Source: a virus
DNA: 64,000 nt
Strand: one strand, 5' to 3'
IMG/VR virus record: IMGVR_UViG_3300040801_001812
Coordinates: 62,001-126,000 of that record
The notes below the pieces were generated by a model. That model worked only from the letters and a program-made list of their open reading frames with translations. It was not told where the DNA came from and searched no databases. Made by a program: the position numbers and the translations under genes. Shown in pieces: positions 6,404 through 14,380 of the stretch. The stretch's first letter is position 1, and each line of letters starts with the position of its first letter.

Positions 6404-6433
6404 CCCCACCATGAGGGAGCGCCTCAGGTGGGG
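6404..6433 (-). terminator. GC hairpin, probable terminator
   Basis: CCCCACC and GGTGGGG form a 7-bp outer stem. A further 5 bp (TGAGG with CCTCA) follow after a one-base bulge. On the minus strand it is followed by TCGCTTTATT. It would end transcription from the 6471-6983 gene. Confidence 0.55.
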
Positions 6434-6446
6434 CCAGTTGGGGCCA

Positions 6447-6470
6447 GTATACCTTATGGCATTGGATAAC
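6447..6470 (-). promoter_or_regulatory. Promoter-like motif, copy 2
   Basis: GTTATC, AATGCC and AAGGTATA occur in the same order and spacing as at 4249-4273. A -10-like TATACT (6452-6447) follows, but no -35 hexamer is visible. It begins immediately after the stop codon of the upstream gene. A GC hairpin downstream makes attenuation possible. Confidence 0.45.
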
Positions 6471-6722
6471 CTACTCGTTGTCCTCTTCTTCGAACAGCGG
6501 GGCCAGAGACCGGAGAGCGGCTCCCTGCGCCTCGAAGAACGCCTTGATGTACTCATCGTCGGTCGGATCTGCGAGAGCTTCGAAGATCGCAGCCGCGATG
6601 AGGACGCCCTCATCGACCGAGATCTTCTGGTCGTCGTTGTAGTGCGGCCAGATCTCCCCAATCAGCTCGGGGATCATAGCCATGAGTTCTTTCGGGGTAA
6701 TGCCAAGTTCGATCTTCTTCAT
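6471..6722 (-). CDS. Possible nested in-frame product (83 residues)
   Basis: An internal ATG at 6722 is preceded by GGAGG with seven bases between. It would produce the C-terminal 83 residues of the preceding entry, beginning MKKIELGITPKELM. Nested in-frame starts are known in phage lysis genes and scaffold genes. The product would be strongly acidic and helical. Support is the ribosome site alone. Confidence 0.35.
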   Translation of the reverse strand: MKKIELGITPKELMAMIPELIGEIWPHYNDDQKISVDEGVLIAAAIFEALADPTDDEYIKAFFEAQGAALRSLAPLFEEEDNE

Positions 6723-6983
6723 TCTGATACCTCCGTGGTCCAGTACGTAACTGAGTTGACGTAGGGCGTTTCCTTGCTCATCAAAAGCAGGACGCCAGGG
6801 CTTGTGGGCCTTCTTACCAGCCTTCTCAATGAATGTGGCTAGCGACTGAAGTAATGGGCGTAGAGCGATAGTATTGGATTTCTCATCAACAGCGTATTTG
6901 ATCTGCTGACGAAGGGTCAACAAGAGGAGAGCCATCTCGAATTTGTTGATACCAAGCGACTTTTTCTTACTTTTTTGTACCAT
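6471..6983 (-). CDS. Unknown protein with an internal translation start
   Basis: I do not recognise this 170-residue protein. It is helical, basic at the N-terminus (QKSKKKSLG) and acidic at the C-terminus (FEEEDNE). A hydrophobic helix spans about residues 16-25 (FEMALLLLTL). The start at 6983 is supported by AGGAGGAAC upstream and overlaps the holin-like gene by 17 bases. A second in-frame ATG at 6722 has its own GGAGG eight bases upstream. It would yield an 83-residue product comprising only the acidic half. Its location inside the lysis region suggests a lysis accessory role, but that is inference from position only. Confidence 0.7.
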   Translation of the reverse strand: MVQKSKKKSLGINKFEMALLLLTLRQQIKYAVDEKSNTIALRPLLQSLATFIEKAGKKAHKPWRPAFDEQGNALRQLSYVLDHGGIRMKKIELGITPKELMAMIPELIGEIWPHYNDDQKISVDEGVLIAAAIFEALADPTDDEYIKAFFEAQGAALRSLAPLFEEEDNE

Positions 6984-7332
6984 CGCCTGTTCCTCCTCTG
7001 CCCGTGAGGGTTTTCATTTTCTGAGTGGTGAAGTCCTTAACCTCTTGGACATCTACCTTCTGGGCCTTCTTGACACCCTGGTGGAACAGCCATGCAAGAC
7101 CAGCATCAGCTAACCCCTGGATTGTTGGGTGATCCAGACCTGGGTTAGGGTCCTTGTACGCAAGAGCAATTCCAACGACACCTAATAAAATCGGGATGAT
7201 ATCCGTCCACCTCTGATTACCGGTGTGGTGTAAAGCACATTTTACCCACCACCCAATAAGGTTGAGAACAAGAACGTGTCCTAGATCAACGTGTTGGGCG
7301 AACTCGTTCAGTGGAGTGAGCAGAATATCCAT
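6967..7332 (-). CDS. Holin-like membrane protein
   Basis: This 121-residue protein has two clear hydrophobic segments (about 18-34 and 45-59), a third weaker amphipathic one near 71-87, and a basic tail. The central WTDIIPILLGVVGIALAY followed by a Gly-rich amphipathic helix ending LFHQGVK resembles the phage holin 5 type of small holins. The ATG at 7332 overlaps the endolysin stop as TAATG, and the amidase is immediately upstream. This makes it the best holin candidate in the window. Holins set lysis timing by forming inner-membrane lesions. Its stop overlaps the next gene by 17 bases. Confidence 0.65.
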   Translation of the reverse strand: MDILLTPLNEFAQHVDLGHVLVLNLIGWWVKCALHHTGNQRWTDIIPILLGVVGIALAYKDPNPGLDHPTIQGLADAGLAWLFHQGVKKAQKVDVQEVKDFTTQKMKTLTGRGGTGDGTKK

Positions 7333-7868
7333 TACGCCCCCGGAGGGGTCCACACCGCGAGGTAATCAGCTACCCTCTCACGGAAAAAGACTAGGTCAAA
7401 CTTCTCGCCGGGACAGGACTTGTAATCAACGAACTCCCTGTGCCCGTGTACGTTGTCTACCGGGATGCGGTACATCCGGCAGAGCCAAGCGACGAAGTCA
7501 GCCGACTTCTCGAAGACATCTTCAGGAGGTGGAGCCTCGTCGAAGTTGCCGACAATACAAACGCCGATCCCCTTCCGGTTCATGCCCTGCTGTGGACAGT
7601 GTGCTCCGGTCTGCATCAGGCTACGCCCTTGGATAACCCATGGGCGACCATCAGATAGACGTTCAACCAGCCAGTGGTACCCGATGTCTCGCCAGGGCCG
7701 GACAAGACCCTTCGCGTTTTCGTCGCGAAGAGTGTAGTACTGATCTTCAGTGATGATGTTACCGCCTTGGCGGTAGGACGTGTGGAAATTTCGTATCGCT
7801 ACCGTATCTGGTAGCGTCGTATCCCCGGTCCAAGAATGATGCACGACAACATGTGACCATCTTGGCAT
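7332..7868 (-). CDS. Endolysin: N-acetylmuramoyl-L-alanine amidase (Amidase_2 fold)
   Basis: This 178-residue, single-domain enzyme cleaves the bond between MurNAc and L-alanine in peptidoglycan. Zinc ligands are likely H10 (VVVHHSW), H141 (VHGHREF) and C152 (KSCPGEKFD), matching the H/H/C pattern of T7 lysozyme-type amidases. IGYHWLV (62-68) and the N-x-x-GIGVCIVGNF strand (97-109) are also typical. There is no signal peptide and no wall-binding domain, so release depends on a holin, which suits the adjacent membrane gene. AGGAGG lies five bases before the ATG, overlapped by a potential alternative RNA stem (7871-7899). Confidence 0.95.
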   Translation of the reverse strand: MPRWSHVVVHHSWTGDTTLPDTVAIRNFHTSYRQGGNIITEDQYYTLRDENAKGLVRPWRDIGYHWLVERLSDGRPWVIQGRSLMQTGAHCPQQGMNRKGIGVCIVGNFDEAPPPEDVFEKSADFVAWLCRMYRIPVDNVHGHREFVDYKSCPGEKFDLVFFRERVADYLAVWTPPGA

Positions 7869-7870
7869 TG

Positions 7871-7899
7871 CAACCTCCTATACGGTTGTATATACAACC
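7871..7899 (-). promoter_or_regulatory. Palindrome and alternative stem over the endolysin ribosome site
   Basis: GGTTGTATATACAACC (7884-7899) is a perfect 16-bp palindrome. Its 3' arm CAACC (7888-7884 on the minus strand) could pair instead with GGTTG at 7875-7871. That pairing would cover the end of AGGAGG and the spacer before the ATG. The upstream pairing leaves the ribosome site open and the downstream one closes it. It could equally be a DNA operator. Confidence 0.5.
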
Positions 7900-7906
7900 A
7901 AATTTC

Positions 7907-8059
7907 CTATTGGGAAGAGTCCTCCTTCGGTTTTTTGGCGGACTCACGCACCTCTTCCAAAATTCGCCAGTCGAGAGCAGCGACCTCATGGCCGTGCTCT
8001 TCAACTAGGCGAGTAGTTACGTCTTCTAGGACGGCATCGACAGCGTCTTCACGATCCAT
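7907..8059 (-). CDS. Small acidic protein, 50 residues, unknown
   Basis: The ATG at 8059 overlaps the stop of the upstream gene as TAATG, and the frame ends 38 bases before the endolysin. The product is acidic and helical (MDREDAVDAVLEDVTTRL at the start) and ends in a charged Lys/Glu tail. It has no hydrophobic segment, so it is not an obvious holin or spanin. There is no strong ribosome site of its own, so it is probably translated by reinitiation. I cannot assign a function. Confidence 0.6.
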   Translation of the reverse strand: MDREDAVDAVLEDVTTRLVEEHGHEVAALDWRILEEVRESAKKPKEDSSQ

Positions 8060-8469
8060 TACGAGGTCGCCCCGGTGTTCGAAACATTCTGTTTCGGGTT
8101 GATTGCACGGGTACCACGCTGCGCCGGGGTGGTCGGGATCGTACGACGGTCTCCCCGGTGTACCGGAAGATGCTGGCGAGGGATCCCACGGCGTGCAGGA
8201 GCGTTCCTGGTGTACCTAGAAGCCCTCACAGCCCTCGCGGTAGTACGACGGCAGGAGTAGCGATACAGAATGCCCTTACGGCCCTTTCCACGCGGTCCTG
8301 CTGGCATGTTACGCACGAAGGTATGCCCAAACCCGCAGACGCCCTTTTGTTTGATAGGAACACGCCCCGGTGGCTCGATAATCGGCGGTTGGGGTTCCTT
8401 GGGGTTACGCGGGTTCCAGTTGGATCGGCGTAGCTGCGGCATGTCAACGACAGTAGCGATAAAAGCCAT
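8059..8469 (-). CDS. Arg/Pro-rich basic protein, unknown
   Basis: This is a 136-residue protein. AAGGAGGA lies immediately before two adjacent ATGs. The second (8469) has the normal spacing and is chosen. The sequence is low in hydrophobic residues, with a proline-rich segment (PKEPQPPIIEPPGRVP) followed by a strongly Arg-rich C-terminal half. Two cysteines (GVCGFGH, YSCRR) could be structural. Such composition suggests an RNA-, DNA- or virion-bound protein with little fold. Location at the end of the tail gene block suggests a minor virion component. Codon usage looks like its neighbours. Confidence 0.6.
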   Translation of the reverse strand: MAFIATVVDMPQLRRSNWNPRNPKEPQPPIIEPPGRVPIKQKGVCGFGHTFVRNMPAGPRGKGRKGILYRYSCRRTTARAVRASRYTRNAPARRGIPRQHLPVHRGDRRTIPTTPAQRGTRAINPKQNVSNTGATS

Positions 8470-8499
8470 CATTCCTCCTTAAGGAATGGTCATTCCCAT

Positions 8500-9357
8500 T
8501 TAGGGTACAGTGCGGAGGCGCAAGAAGAGCATGTAGTTCTCGATCTCGAACGTGTCGGTCGTCAGATTGTGGATCTTGAATGTGATCGACGTACAAGACC
8601 GAAGGGTAGACGTGTTGTCATCCGATGTAGGCATCTCCGCGTCGGTAATAGCAGTCTGCCACGTAGATCCGTGCGATCCACCGTCCCAGGTGGCCTGCCA
8701 ATAAACCCTAACTCCTTGGGGGAACTCGGGTTCGGTGGAGAAGTAGTAAGTGTCAAAGACATACTGCATCCCCTCATTGAAGCTAGTCGGTGCACTGCCC
8801 GCACGCTTAGGAGCCACAAACTCAAAGGCTGAGGTTTGGAGGACCCCGCCAGGAGCGAGCATACACTTTCCTTCACTGAGCACGTAGTCGGATGAGTTCC
8901 CCGTGTCGATATGGTCTGTCGAGAGGAACTCCTCACCGATGACCACCTGATAGGGGTAGTTCTCAGCCAAGATGGACTCGTACTTCACTTGAGCCAGCTC
9001 AGAAGCCGTCCAGTTGTAGGGGTGTGCGTAGATTGGGATATCCACGAACTCCTCAACGTCATTTCCATCGAGATCAGCGGCTTTGATGAACAGAGGCTCG
9101 TGCTTCACATGGTAAGCGCGATCTTCGGCATCATAAGCCCTGTGTGAAGGTTTGATGGTGGGCACGCCCCCGCCCTCGTCGAACAAGCGTAGACCACTGG
9201 TGTTGATCTGCTGCCCGATGACGTTGGTGGTCGCCCGACGTGGGAACGCAATATCGTCCGTAACCTCGATCATAGATTCACTCGGGAGGAGCGAGGCCAG
9301 ATCATGGACGATCCGATTGATGATCCCAGTACGTTTCGAAAAGACTGCGTAAGGCAT
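8500..9357 (-). CDS. Probable tail or baseplate-periphery structural protein
   Basis: I do not recognise this 285-residue, beta-rich protein. It opens with MPYAVFSKRTGIINRIVHDL and is rich in Thr, Asp and aromatic residues, as is usual for phage adhesin or fibre-attachment proteins. There is no signal peptide or membrane segment. A consensus GGAGG lies seven bases before the ATG. It follows the 1,664-residue propeller protein by 12 bases, so the two are co-transcribed and may assemble together. A host-recognition or fibre-connector role is inferred from position and composition only. Confidence 0.6.
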   Translation of the reverse strand: MPYAVFSKRTGIINRIVHDLASLLPSESMIEVTDDIAFPRRATTNVIGQQINTSGLRLFDEGGGVPTIKPSHRAYDAEDRAYHVKHEPLFIKAADLDGNDVEEFVDIPIYAHPYNWTASELAQVKYESILAENYPYQVVIGEEFLSTDHIDTGNSSDYVLSEGKCMLAPGGVLQTSAFEFVAPKRAGSAPTSFNEGMQYVFDTYYFSTEPEFPQGVRVYWQATWDGGSHGSTWQTAITDAEMPTSDDNTSTLRSCTSITFKIHNLTTDTFEIENYMLFLRLRTVP

Positions 9358-9369
9358 TCGCCCCTCCTA

Positions 9370-12300
9370 TTAGTACCGCGTCCGGATACCCGGATTACCG
9401 AAGAGCTTGAAGAGGTCAGCCGCGATGGGTGTTCCATCGTTCAACCGGTTGCGCTCTTCAGCACGGTAGGATGAGAAGATGACCAAGTAGCCCTCTCCGT
9501 CGATCTCGACGATGGCCGTCGAGAAGATGACGCGAGGGACTGAGATGGTCTTAAGTGGGAAGGTCTCCAGCGTATCGAATCCGGGGAAAGTACCCGTGGC
9601 TTCGAACCCACGCTGTGAGTAGTCCAGCGGAACGTTGTCTCCCCACTCGGTGGAAATGGCACGCCCCGGACCCTGGATGAAGAACACCCGGTTGAAATCG
9701 AAGCGGGATCCACCGCCATAATAGGGGTTGATTTCTTGGGCCGAGGCGGGGTAGCGGTTGATAACCGGAAGCCGTGCATATGGGGTACCGCCCGTTTCCC
9801 CCGTGATTGGAAGCGGCTCCGGAGCAAATAGATACTCATCAGTCACACGCGGTGACTTGTTCGGTGAATCGATAGGGGTTGGCAGGTGCGCCAGCATGTT
9901 GGCGTAGAAGCCCATCCCGCCATCCTGTGTGACAGTGGTTGGTGTACCACGCCCAAGAGTGGAGATGTAGATCATGTTGGTGTCGGACACATAGTGCCGC
10001 CCATAGACTCCCGACTCGTTGATGAAGCGCCAGCAACCTTGGTACGGAGCAAACCGCGCCTGGTAGGTGCAAGTGATGGTCGCTGGTGGCGCGATCAAAT
10101 AAGAGATCCGTCCAGTACCCCGTTCCACGTTCGGGAAGTAGCGGTAGCCCCGAACCACCCGGTTGTTGTAGGTGTCAGCGAACCAGAGTTCGTCATCGTA
10201 AACCACTACACCACCAGGACCGGCCATCGAAGCCTTACCGCGACCAACCACCGCAGGAGAACCGATCTGACCGAGAACGGTCAGGGAGGTCGCATCAATT
10301 GCCGTGAGGGTGTTAGTCGTCACATCGGCAACGTATAGGATATCGTCCTTCAGGTGAACGGCTCTAACGTTTTCCCACTCAACCGCGAGGTCAAGATCGA
10401 TGTCCAGTGGCAGGTCCGCAGTATCGTACAGGAAGTTAGTCGAGATCTTACCGGACACCGGGGTGAACGGCTGCTCGTAGACCTGCATCGAAGTAACGTC
10501 AGCCAGCAGAACGTAAGCGTTGCCGTTATTGGCGAAACGAATGTTGGCGGGCCAGGATCCGCTCGGCCAGTTCTGTGGGTCATACAGATCGTTGGCTGCG
10601 GCCACCATAGTGCTTGTGTCGATGTCGCGGATGAACCCCGCAGTCGAGTTACCATCCAGTGAACCACCACAAACGTACAGGTGGGATTCCGTGTCGTCCA
10701 AAGCCATACCCCAAGGAGCAGTCACACCCACAGCAGCGGGATATGCAGAGGTCTTGCTCTGGGTCACAAGGTCAGCAGTTGCTGTCAAAGTTGGGGTACC
10801 CGGAGTCGGATCGACCTTCAAGACCTTACCGGTTAGGAAATCACCTACGTAGATGACGTTACCCGCAGCGTTAACCTCCACGTCGTGGCAGAAGGTGAAC
10901 GTGTGGCCCCCAACGGCAGTCACATCCCAGTCCTCAGACCAGCTTGCCGTTGTACCGCGAGATGCAGCAGTTGGAAGCGCGATCTTACGAAGATGGTTCT
11001 GACCAGCGAGATAGAGCTTAGCCGAAGTACCCGAGTCTGGGAACAGGGCCATGCCGGTAACAGGTTCTGTGTCGTAAGCTCCAACATAAGACAGGTCAGC
11101 GGCGTCAAGGACAACAACACGGCCCTCTGTTGCAGGCCCTGGTTGCGTGTAGTCCGCAACGTAGACCAGGGCAGCGTCAGGGTCGTAGACCACATCCCGT
11201 GGGTTGTTCAGGTGGCTAGAGTCAAACCCGCTCACACCATCTTCGCCGAAAGTAGCAACGAGCTGGAAGCCCTTGTTGAACTTGAGGATCTGCTTACGAT
11301 CCGCAGCAACGCAGTACTTGTTCTCGTTGGCATCCTCTTCGATGGCAACCCAGTCGTCGCGGTAGAACTGCTGCATGTCCGCGCCCATCATCGAACCTAG
11401 GATGGACTCGATGCTCATTTGCGTCGGATCCACGAGGACGATACGACTTTCGTCAGCAACGTAAACGTACTCGTCACCACCGACCGACCCTACGTCGAGA
11501 CCCATCGGCTGGATGAACTGTTCCTTACTCGAACCGCTGGTACCATCACCAATCTGAGACACATAAGTCAGTGAGCTATTAAGCTTGACCAGCCTATACA
11601 GGCCCGTATCCGCAATGAAGACGTTACCCGAGCTATCGACCGTGACGCCCTCGGGGTTATACAGCCGGGTAGTGTGGGTAGCCGTGTTGGCCGGGGTGTT
11701 AGCTGTACCGAATGAGGCAACCAGCGCGGTTAGTCCCGCGTTGAGTTTCACCACACGGTGGCTGTCTCGGTCGGCAACATACACGTTACCGGACGAGTCG
11801 CAAGCTACATCCACCGGGTACCGAAGGTGCTTCGAGGCATCCCACGGCGTGTCGTCATAGTTAGCGGGCGTCGGCCACTGGGCATCGTATTCCAGAGTTG
11901 CAGCCACGATCCGTGCTACGCGGTTGTTGGCCGAGTCACAGACATAGATGTAGGTGTTCGTCGGGTCAATGCACATTCCAGAAGGCAGGTTGTACCCTGG
12001 CTCCAGGCTTTCGCTGATCTTCCAGAGGACCATGTCCGGGTCGTCCGGAGACCCGTCCTCGTTGCCAGCAACAGCCGTTGCGTAGTCGTTCACGCCGTCG
12101 TGGAAAAGAACGTGGTCGCAATACTTGAGCGGACGAGCGATGCCCGTGCACTCTGGGTAAAGTACCTCGACGATTCCGTCGATAGTACCGTTGGGTTCGT
12201 AGGTCGCAGCCGAAGTGTCGATAGTGGCCGTAGCGGTGTTCGTTCCAAGACCGGACCACACCGAAGAGAAAATAACCGGCTGGCGAGAACCCCTCCACCA

Positions 12301-14364
12301 CAAACGTGGATAGGAATCGTTGATGATCGCGCCCTTACCCGAGGTGGCCGAGTACCCAGAAAGCTGAGTGTCGGTGGTCGCCAGGGTGATGACCTTTGTC
12401 GAGTTGTTGTAGCTGATCAGAGGCGAGGGGTTACACGCAGTCGAGGCAGTCACGTCTGTGATGCTGACTGGAACCTCCTGCACCTCTTCCTGGGGCGAGA
12501 ACAAACGACGGATACCATCGTGGTGTGCAACTGGAGCCGTGTAAGCCGCGCCGTCTGAGGGGTCAGAGCTGGTGGACAACCCGATGTCACGTACCGTAGC
12601 GATGTTGGTGTTGATGGCCAAGCCTGAGTACTGGTAAACACGCCAAATCTCAGGAGTCTCGACCCCCCACACCTCGATGAACACGTCTGCGTCACTGTTG
12701 TCGCCCGAGTTGATGATCGGTTGACCGAAGATCGAACGGTGATCGCCACGGATAATGCGGTCGAGAGTGTTCTCAGCCGCTTCGTTCATCCCATAACGTT
12801 CGGAGAAGACCACAGGGCGCAGATCGATGACGTGCCGGTCGTCCGGAACATCGTGGGACAACCCGTCTGGGCGGTCGGTACCACCGTTCTGGTTGTCATA
12901 CGCCCAGGCGGTAGTGTTGAAACGGGACCACACGCAGAGCGGGATCGCGTAGATGTAGCCGTCGTAGGTACCAAGATCCGTTTTCGAGGTTGTGTCTCCT
13001 GCGCCCGAGAACCAGAGGGTACCGTCGTGGAAATCGTTGAGTCCGTTGCTGAAAGCATACCCGGAAACCGGGCTGCTGTTCGGACCACGGGCTTCGACGT
13101 TGGTATCGTCGTCCATCCATCGGGGGTAGTTCGCGTAGTCTACGTCAGGAGCCACACGCAGTCGGTGCTGCACTTGAATGTAGTTGCCGCTTCCAAGGAA
13201 GCTAATCGTACCCTGGAGACGCACGTCGTCGGGGTCGGTGATCGCTTGGTAACGGTAGGCCACTACAAGCTCTTGGCTGGAAGTCGGAGGTGAGCCTCCG
13301 GGGGCCGTTAAAGTCCATTCCCCAGTGTCGTAGTCGATGGTACCGGACCAACCAGAACCACTTACTTCTGTAAGAACTCCTGAACCGTTGTCCATACACA
13401 CAGGGGTTTCGGAATCGTAGTCAATATCCCCAGCTCCAGTAGCACGGAGATACACAGAGAACCCCCAGAGGTTTTTCAATTCAGTGTACTTAACAATATC
13501 TCGGCCTACAACTTGCCCGTTGAAAGATTCTGTTGCGTCATCACCCGCAGCAAGAGTGGCGCGTCCCCAAATACCGAAGTCACGCGATCCGTAGGGATAG
13601 AAGCGAGGATCGTTGGCGTCCACCTCTTGCAGCCAGACCTCAAGAAAGGCGAGGTCAAAGCGATGCCCTGTTGTTGGAGCGGGTGGGAAGTTAATAGTGA
13701 TCTGCCCCCAGTTCCCAAAGGCCAACTTTTTGTCTGCGCTCTGAGAGGCGTCATAAGTACCTCCGTGACAGTTGAGAACTGGAACCACAAAACCATTGAC
13801 CAACACGTAAATAGGCTTGGTGTTCGCTTTACGGGACATGCCATCTTGTTCGATCCGCGTCTCGATGGCGAGACAGTTCTTAGTTTCCTCATCTGGCACG
13901 TTCTGATTCTTGACGGTCCACGCTCTCTCAGGGACAAAGAACCCACCGAAGGGCGAGGGCATGAACTCATTGTTTTCCATCGCGAAATTAGAGCGGATGA
14001 ACTTGTCTGGGTAAGGACCGTTCATAAACCCGCTGGTATATCTCTCCCGCAAGAACGCAGCCGACTGCTGAAACGCGGAGAACTGGACATTCCGGATGTC
14101 AAACAGCTCTTGAAGGAAGATATCCATGTTGTCGAGACGGGAGTCAAGAGTTCCCCAGGTGTATGCACTTCCTGCGGGCCACTGGACACCAACATATGCA
14201 TCCTCGATCTCGTCAACGAGTTCATCCACCGCGTCCTTGATCGCTATGTCGTTAGCAGCAAGGTGATTCAGTGGCCGATTGTCCACATCGTAGCGGTAGA
14301 TATCAGAGCTGGTGAATAGCTCAAGACCCGCGCCAGTGGTAATAACTGGTTTGTAGATGGCCAT
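9370..14364 (-). CDS. Giant tail protein with NHL-type beta-propeller
   Basis: This is a 1,664-residue protein. The N-terminus begins MAIYKPVITTGAGLELFTSS and includes helices around residues 60-110 that probably anchor it to the baseplate. The middle is beta-rich. From about residue 780 to 1410 repeated NHL-like blades occur, for example IYVCDSANNRVARI, VYVADRDSHRVVKLN and VFIADTGLYRLVKLN, with a last blade around WFADTYNNRVVRG. NHL propellers bind proteins, glycans or RNA. In a tail protein they would be exposed receptor-binding or decoration domains. The C-terminal 250 residues are unassigned. It has a normal Shine-Dalgarno site (CGGAGG) and sits in the tail-periphery operon. The repeats are recognised by eye, and the blade count is not established. 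Confidence 0.75.
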   Translation of the reverse strand: MAIYKPVITTGAGLELFTSSDIYRYDVDNRPLNHLAANDIAIKDAVDELVDEIEDAYVGVQWPAGSAYTWGTLDSRLDNMDIFLQELFDIRNVQFSAFQQSAAFLRERYTSGFMNGPYPDKFIRSNFAMENNEFMPSPFGGFFVPERAWTVKNQNVPDEETKNCLAIETRIEQDGMSRKANTKPIYVLVNGFVVPVLNCHGGTYDASQSADKKLAFGNWGQITINFPPAPTTGHRFDLAFLEVWLQEVDANDPRFYPYGSRDFGIWGRATLAAGDDATESFNGQVVGRDIVKYTELKNLWGFSVYLRATGAGDIDYDSETPVCMDNGSGVLTEVSGSGWSGTIDYDTGEWTLTAPGGSPPTSSQELVVAYRYQAITDPDDVRLQGTISFLGSGNYIQVQHRLRVAPDVDYANYPRWMDDDTNVEARGPNSSPVSGYAFSNGLNDFHDGTLWFSGAGDTTSKTDLGTYDGYIYAIPLCVWSRFNTTAWAYDNQNGGTDRPDGLSHDVPDDRHVIDLRPVVFSERYGMNEAAENTLDRIIRGDHRSIFGQPIINSGDNSDADVFIEVWGVETPEIWRVYQYSGLAINTNIATVRDIGLSTSSDPSDGAAYTAPVAHHDGIRRLFSPQEEVQEVPVSITDVTASTACNPSPLISYNNSTKVITLATTDTQLSGYSATSGKGAIINDSYPRLWWRGSRQPVIFSSVWSGLGTNTATATIDTSAATYEPNGTIDGIVEVLYPECTGIARPLKYCDHVLFHDGVNDYATAVAGNEDGSPDDPDMVLWKISESLEPGYNLPSGMCIDPTNTYIYVCDSANNRVARIVAATLEYDAQWPTPANYDDTPWDASKHLRYPVDVACDSSGNVYVADRDSHRVVKLNAGLTALVASFGTANTPANTATHTTRLYNPEGVTVDSSGNVFIADTGLYRLVKLNSSLTYVSQIGDGTSGSSKEQFIQPMGLDVGSVGGDEYVYVADESRIVLVDPTQMSIESILGSMMGADMQQFYRDDWVAIEEDANENKYCVAADRKQILKFNKGFQLVATFGEDGVSGFDSSHLNNPRDVVYDPDAALVYVADYTQPGPATEGRVVVLDAADLSYVGAYDTEPVTGMALFPDSGTSAKLYLAGQNHLRKIALPTAASRGTTASWSEDWDVTAVGGHTFTFCHDVEVNAAGNVIYVGDFLTGKVLKVDPTPGTPTLTATADLVTQSKTSAYPAAVGVTAPWGMALDDTESHLYVCGGSLDGNSTAGFIRDIDTSTMVAAANDLYDPQNWPSGSWPANIRFANNGNAYVLLADVTSMQVYEQPFTPVSGKISTNFLYDTADLPLDIDLDLAVEWENVRAVHLKDDILYVADVTTNTLTAIDATSLTVLGQIGSPAVVGRGKASMAGPGGVVVYDDELWFADTYNNRVVRGYRYFPNVERGTGRISYLIAPPATITCTYQARFAPYQGCWRFINESGVYGRHYVSDTNMIYISTLGRGTPTTVTQDGGMGFYANMLAHLPTPIDSPNKSPRVTDEYLFAPEPLPITGETGGTPYARLPVINRYPASAQEINPYYGGGSRFDFNRVFFIQGPGRAISTEWGDNVPLDYSQRGFEATGTFPGFDTLETFPLKTISVPRVIFSTAIVEIDGEGYLVIFSSYRAEERNRLNDGTPIAADLFKLFGNPGIRTRY

Positions 14365-14380
14365 TTAGTTCCTCCGAGAC

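Noticed and set aside
6967-6976. A-AAA-AAG slippery heptamer immediately before the stop of the holin-like gene
   Set aside because: A -1 shift would add only about 17 residues of poor sequence and would not enter the next gene, which is in the +1 register. It is probably a result of Lys codons.
7176-7188. TTTTATTAGGTGT as another late-promoter copy
   Set aside because: It lies within the holin-like coding region and is explained by the codons for ILLGV. Kept only as a caution against over-reading the element.
11758-14319. Two long plus-strand open frames (about 265 codons each) opposite the propeller protein
   Set aside because: The minus strand encodes recognisable NHL blades here. The plus frames have no ribosome site or family signature.
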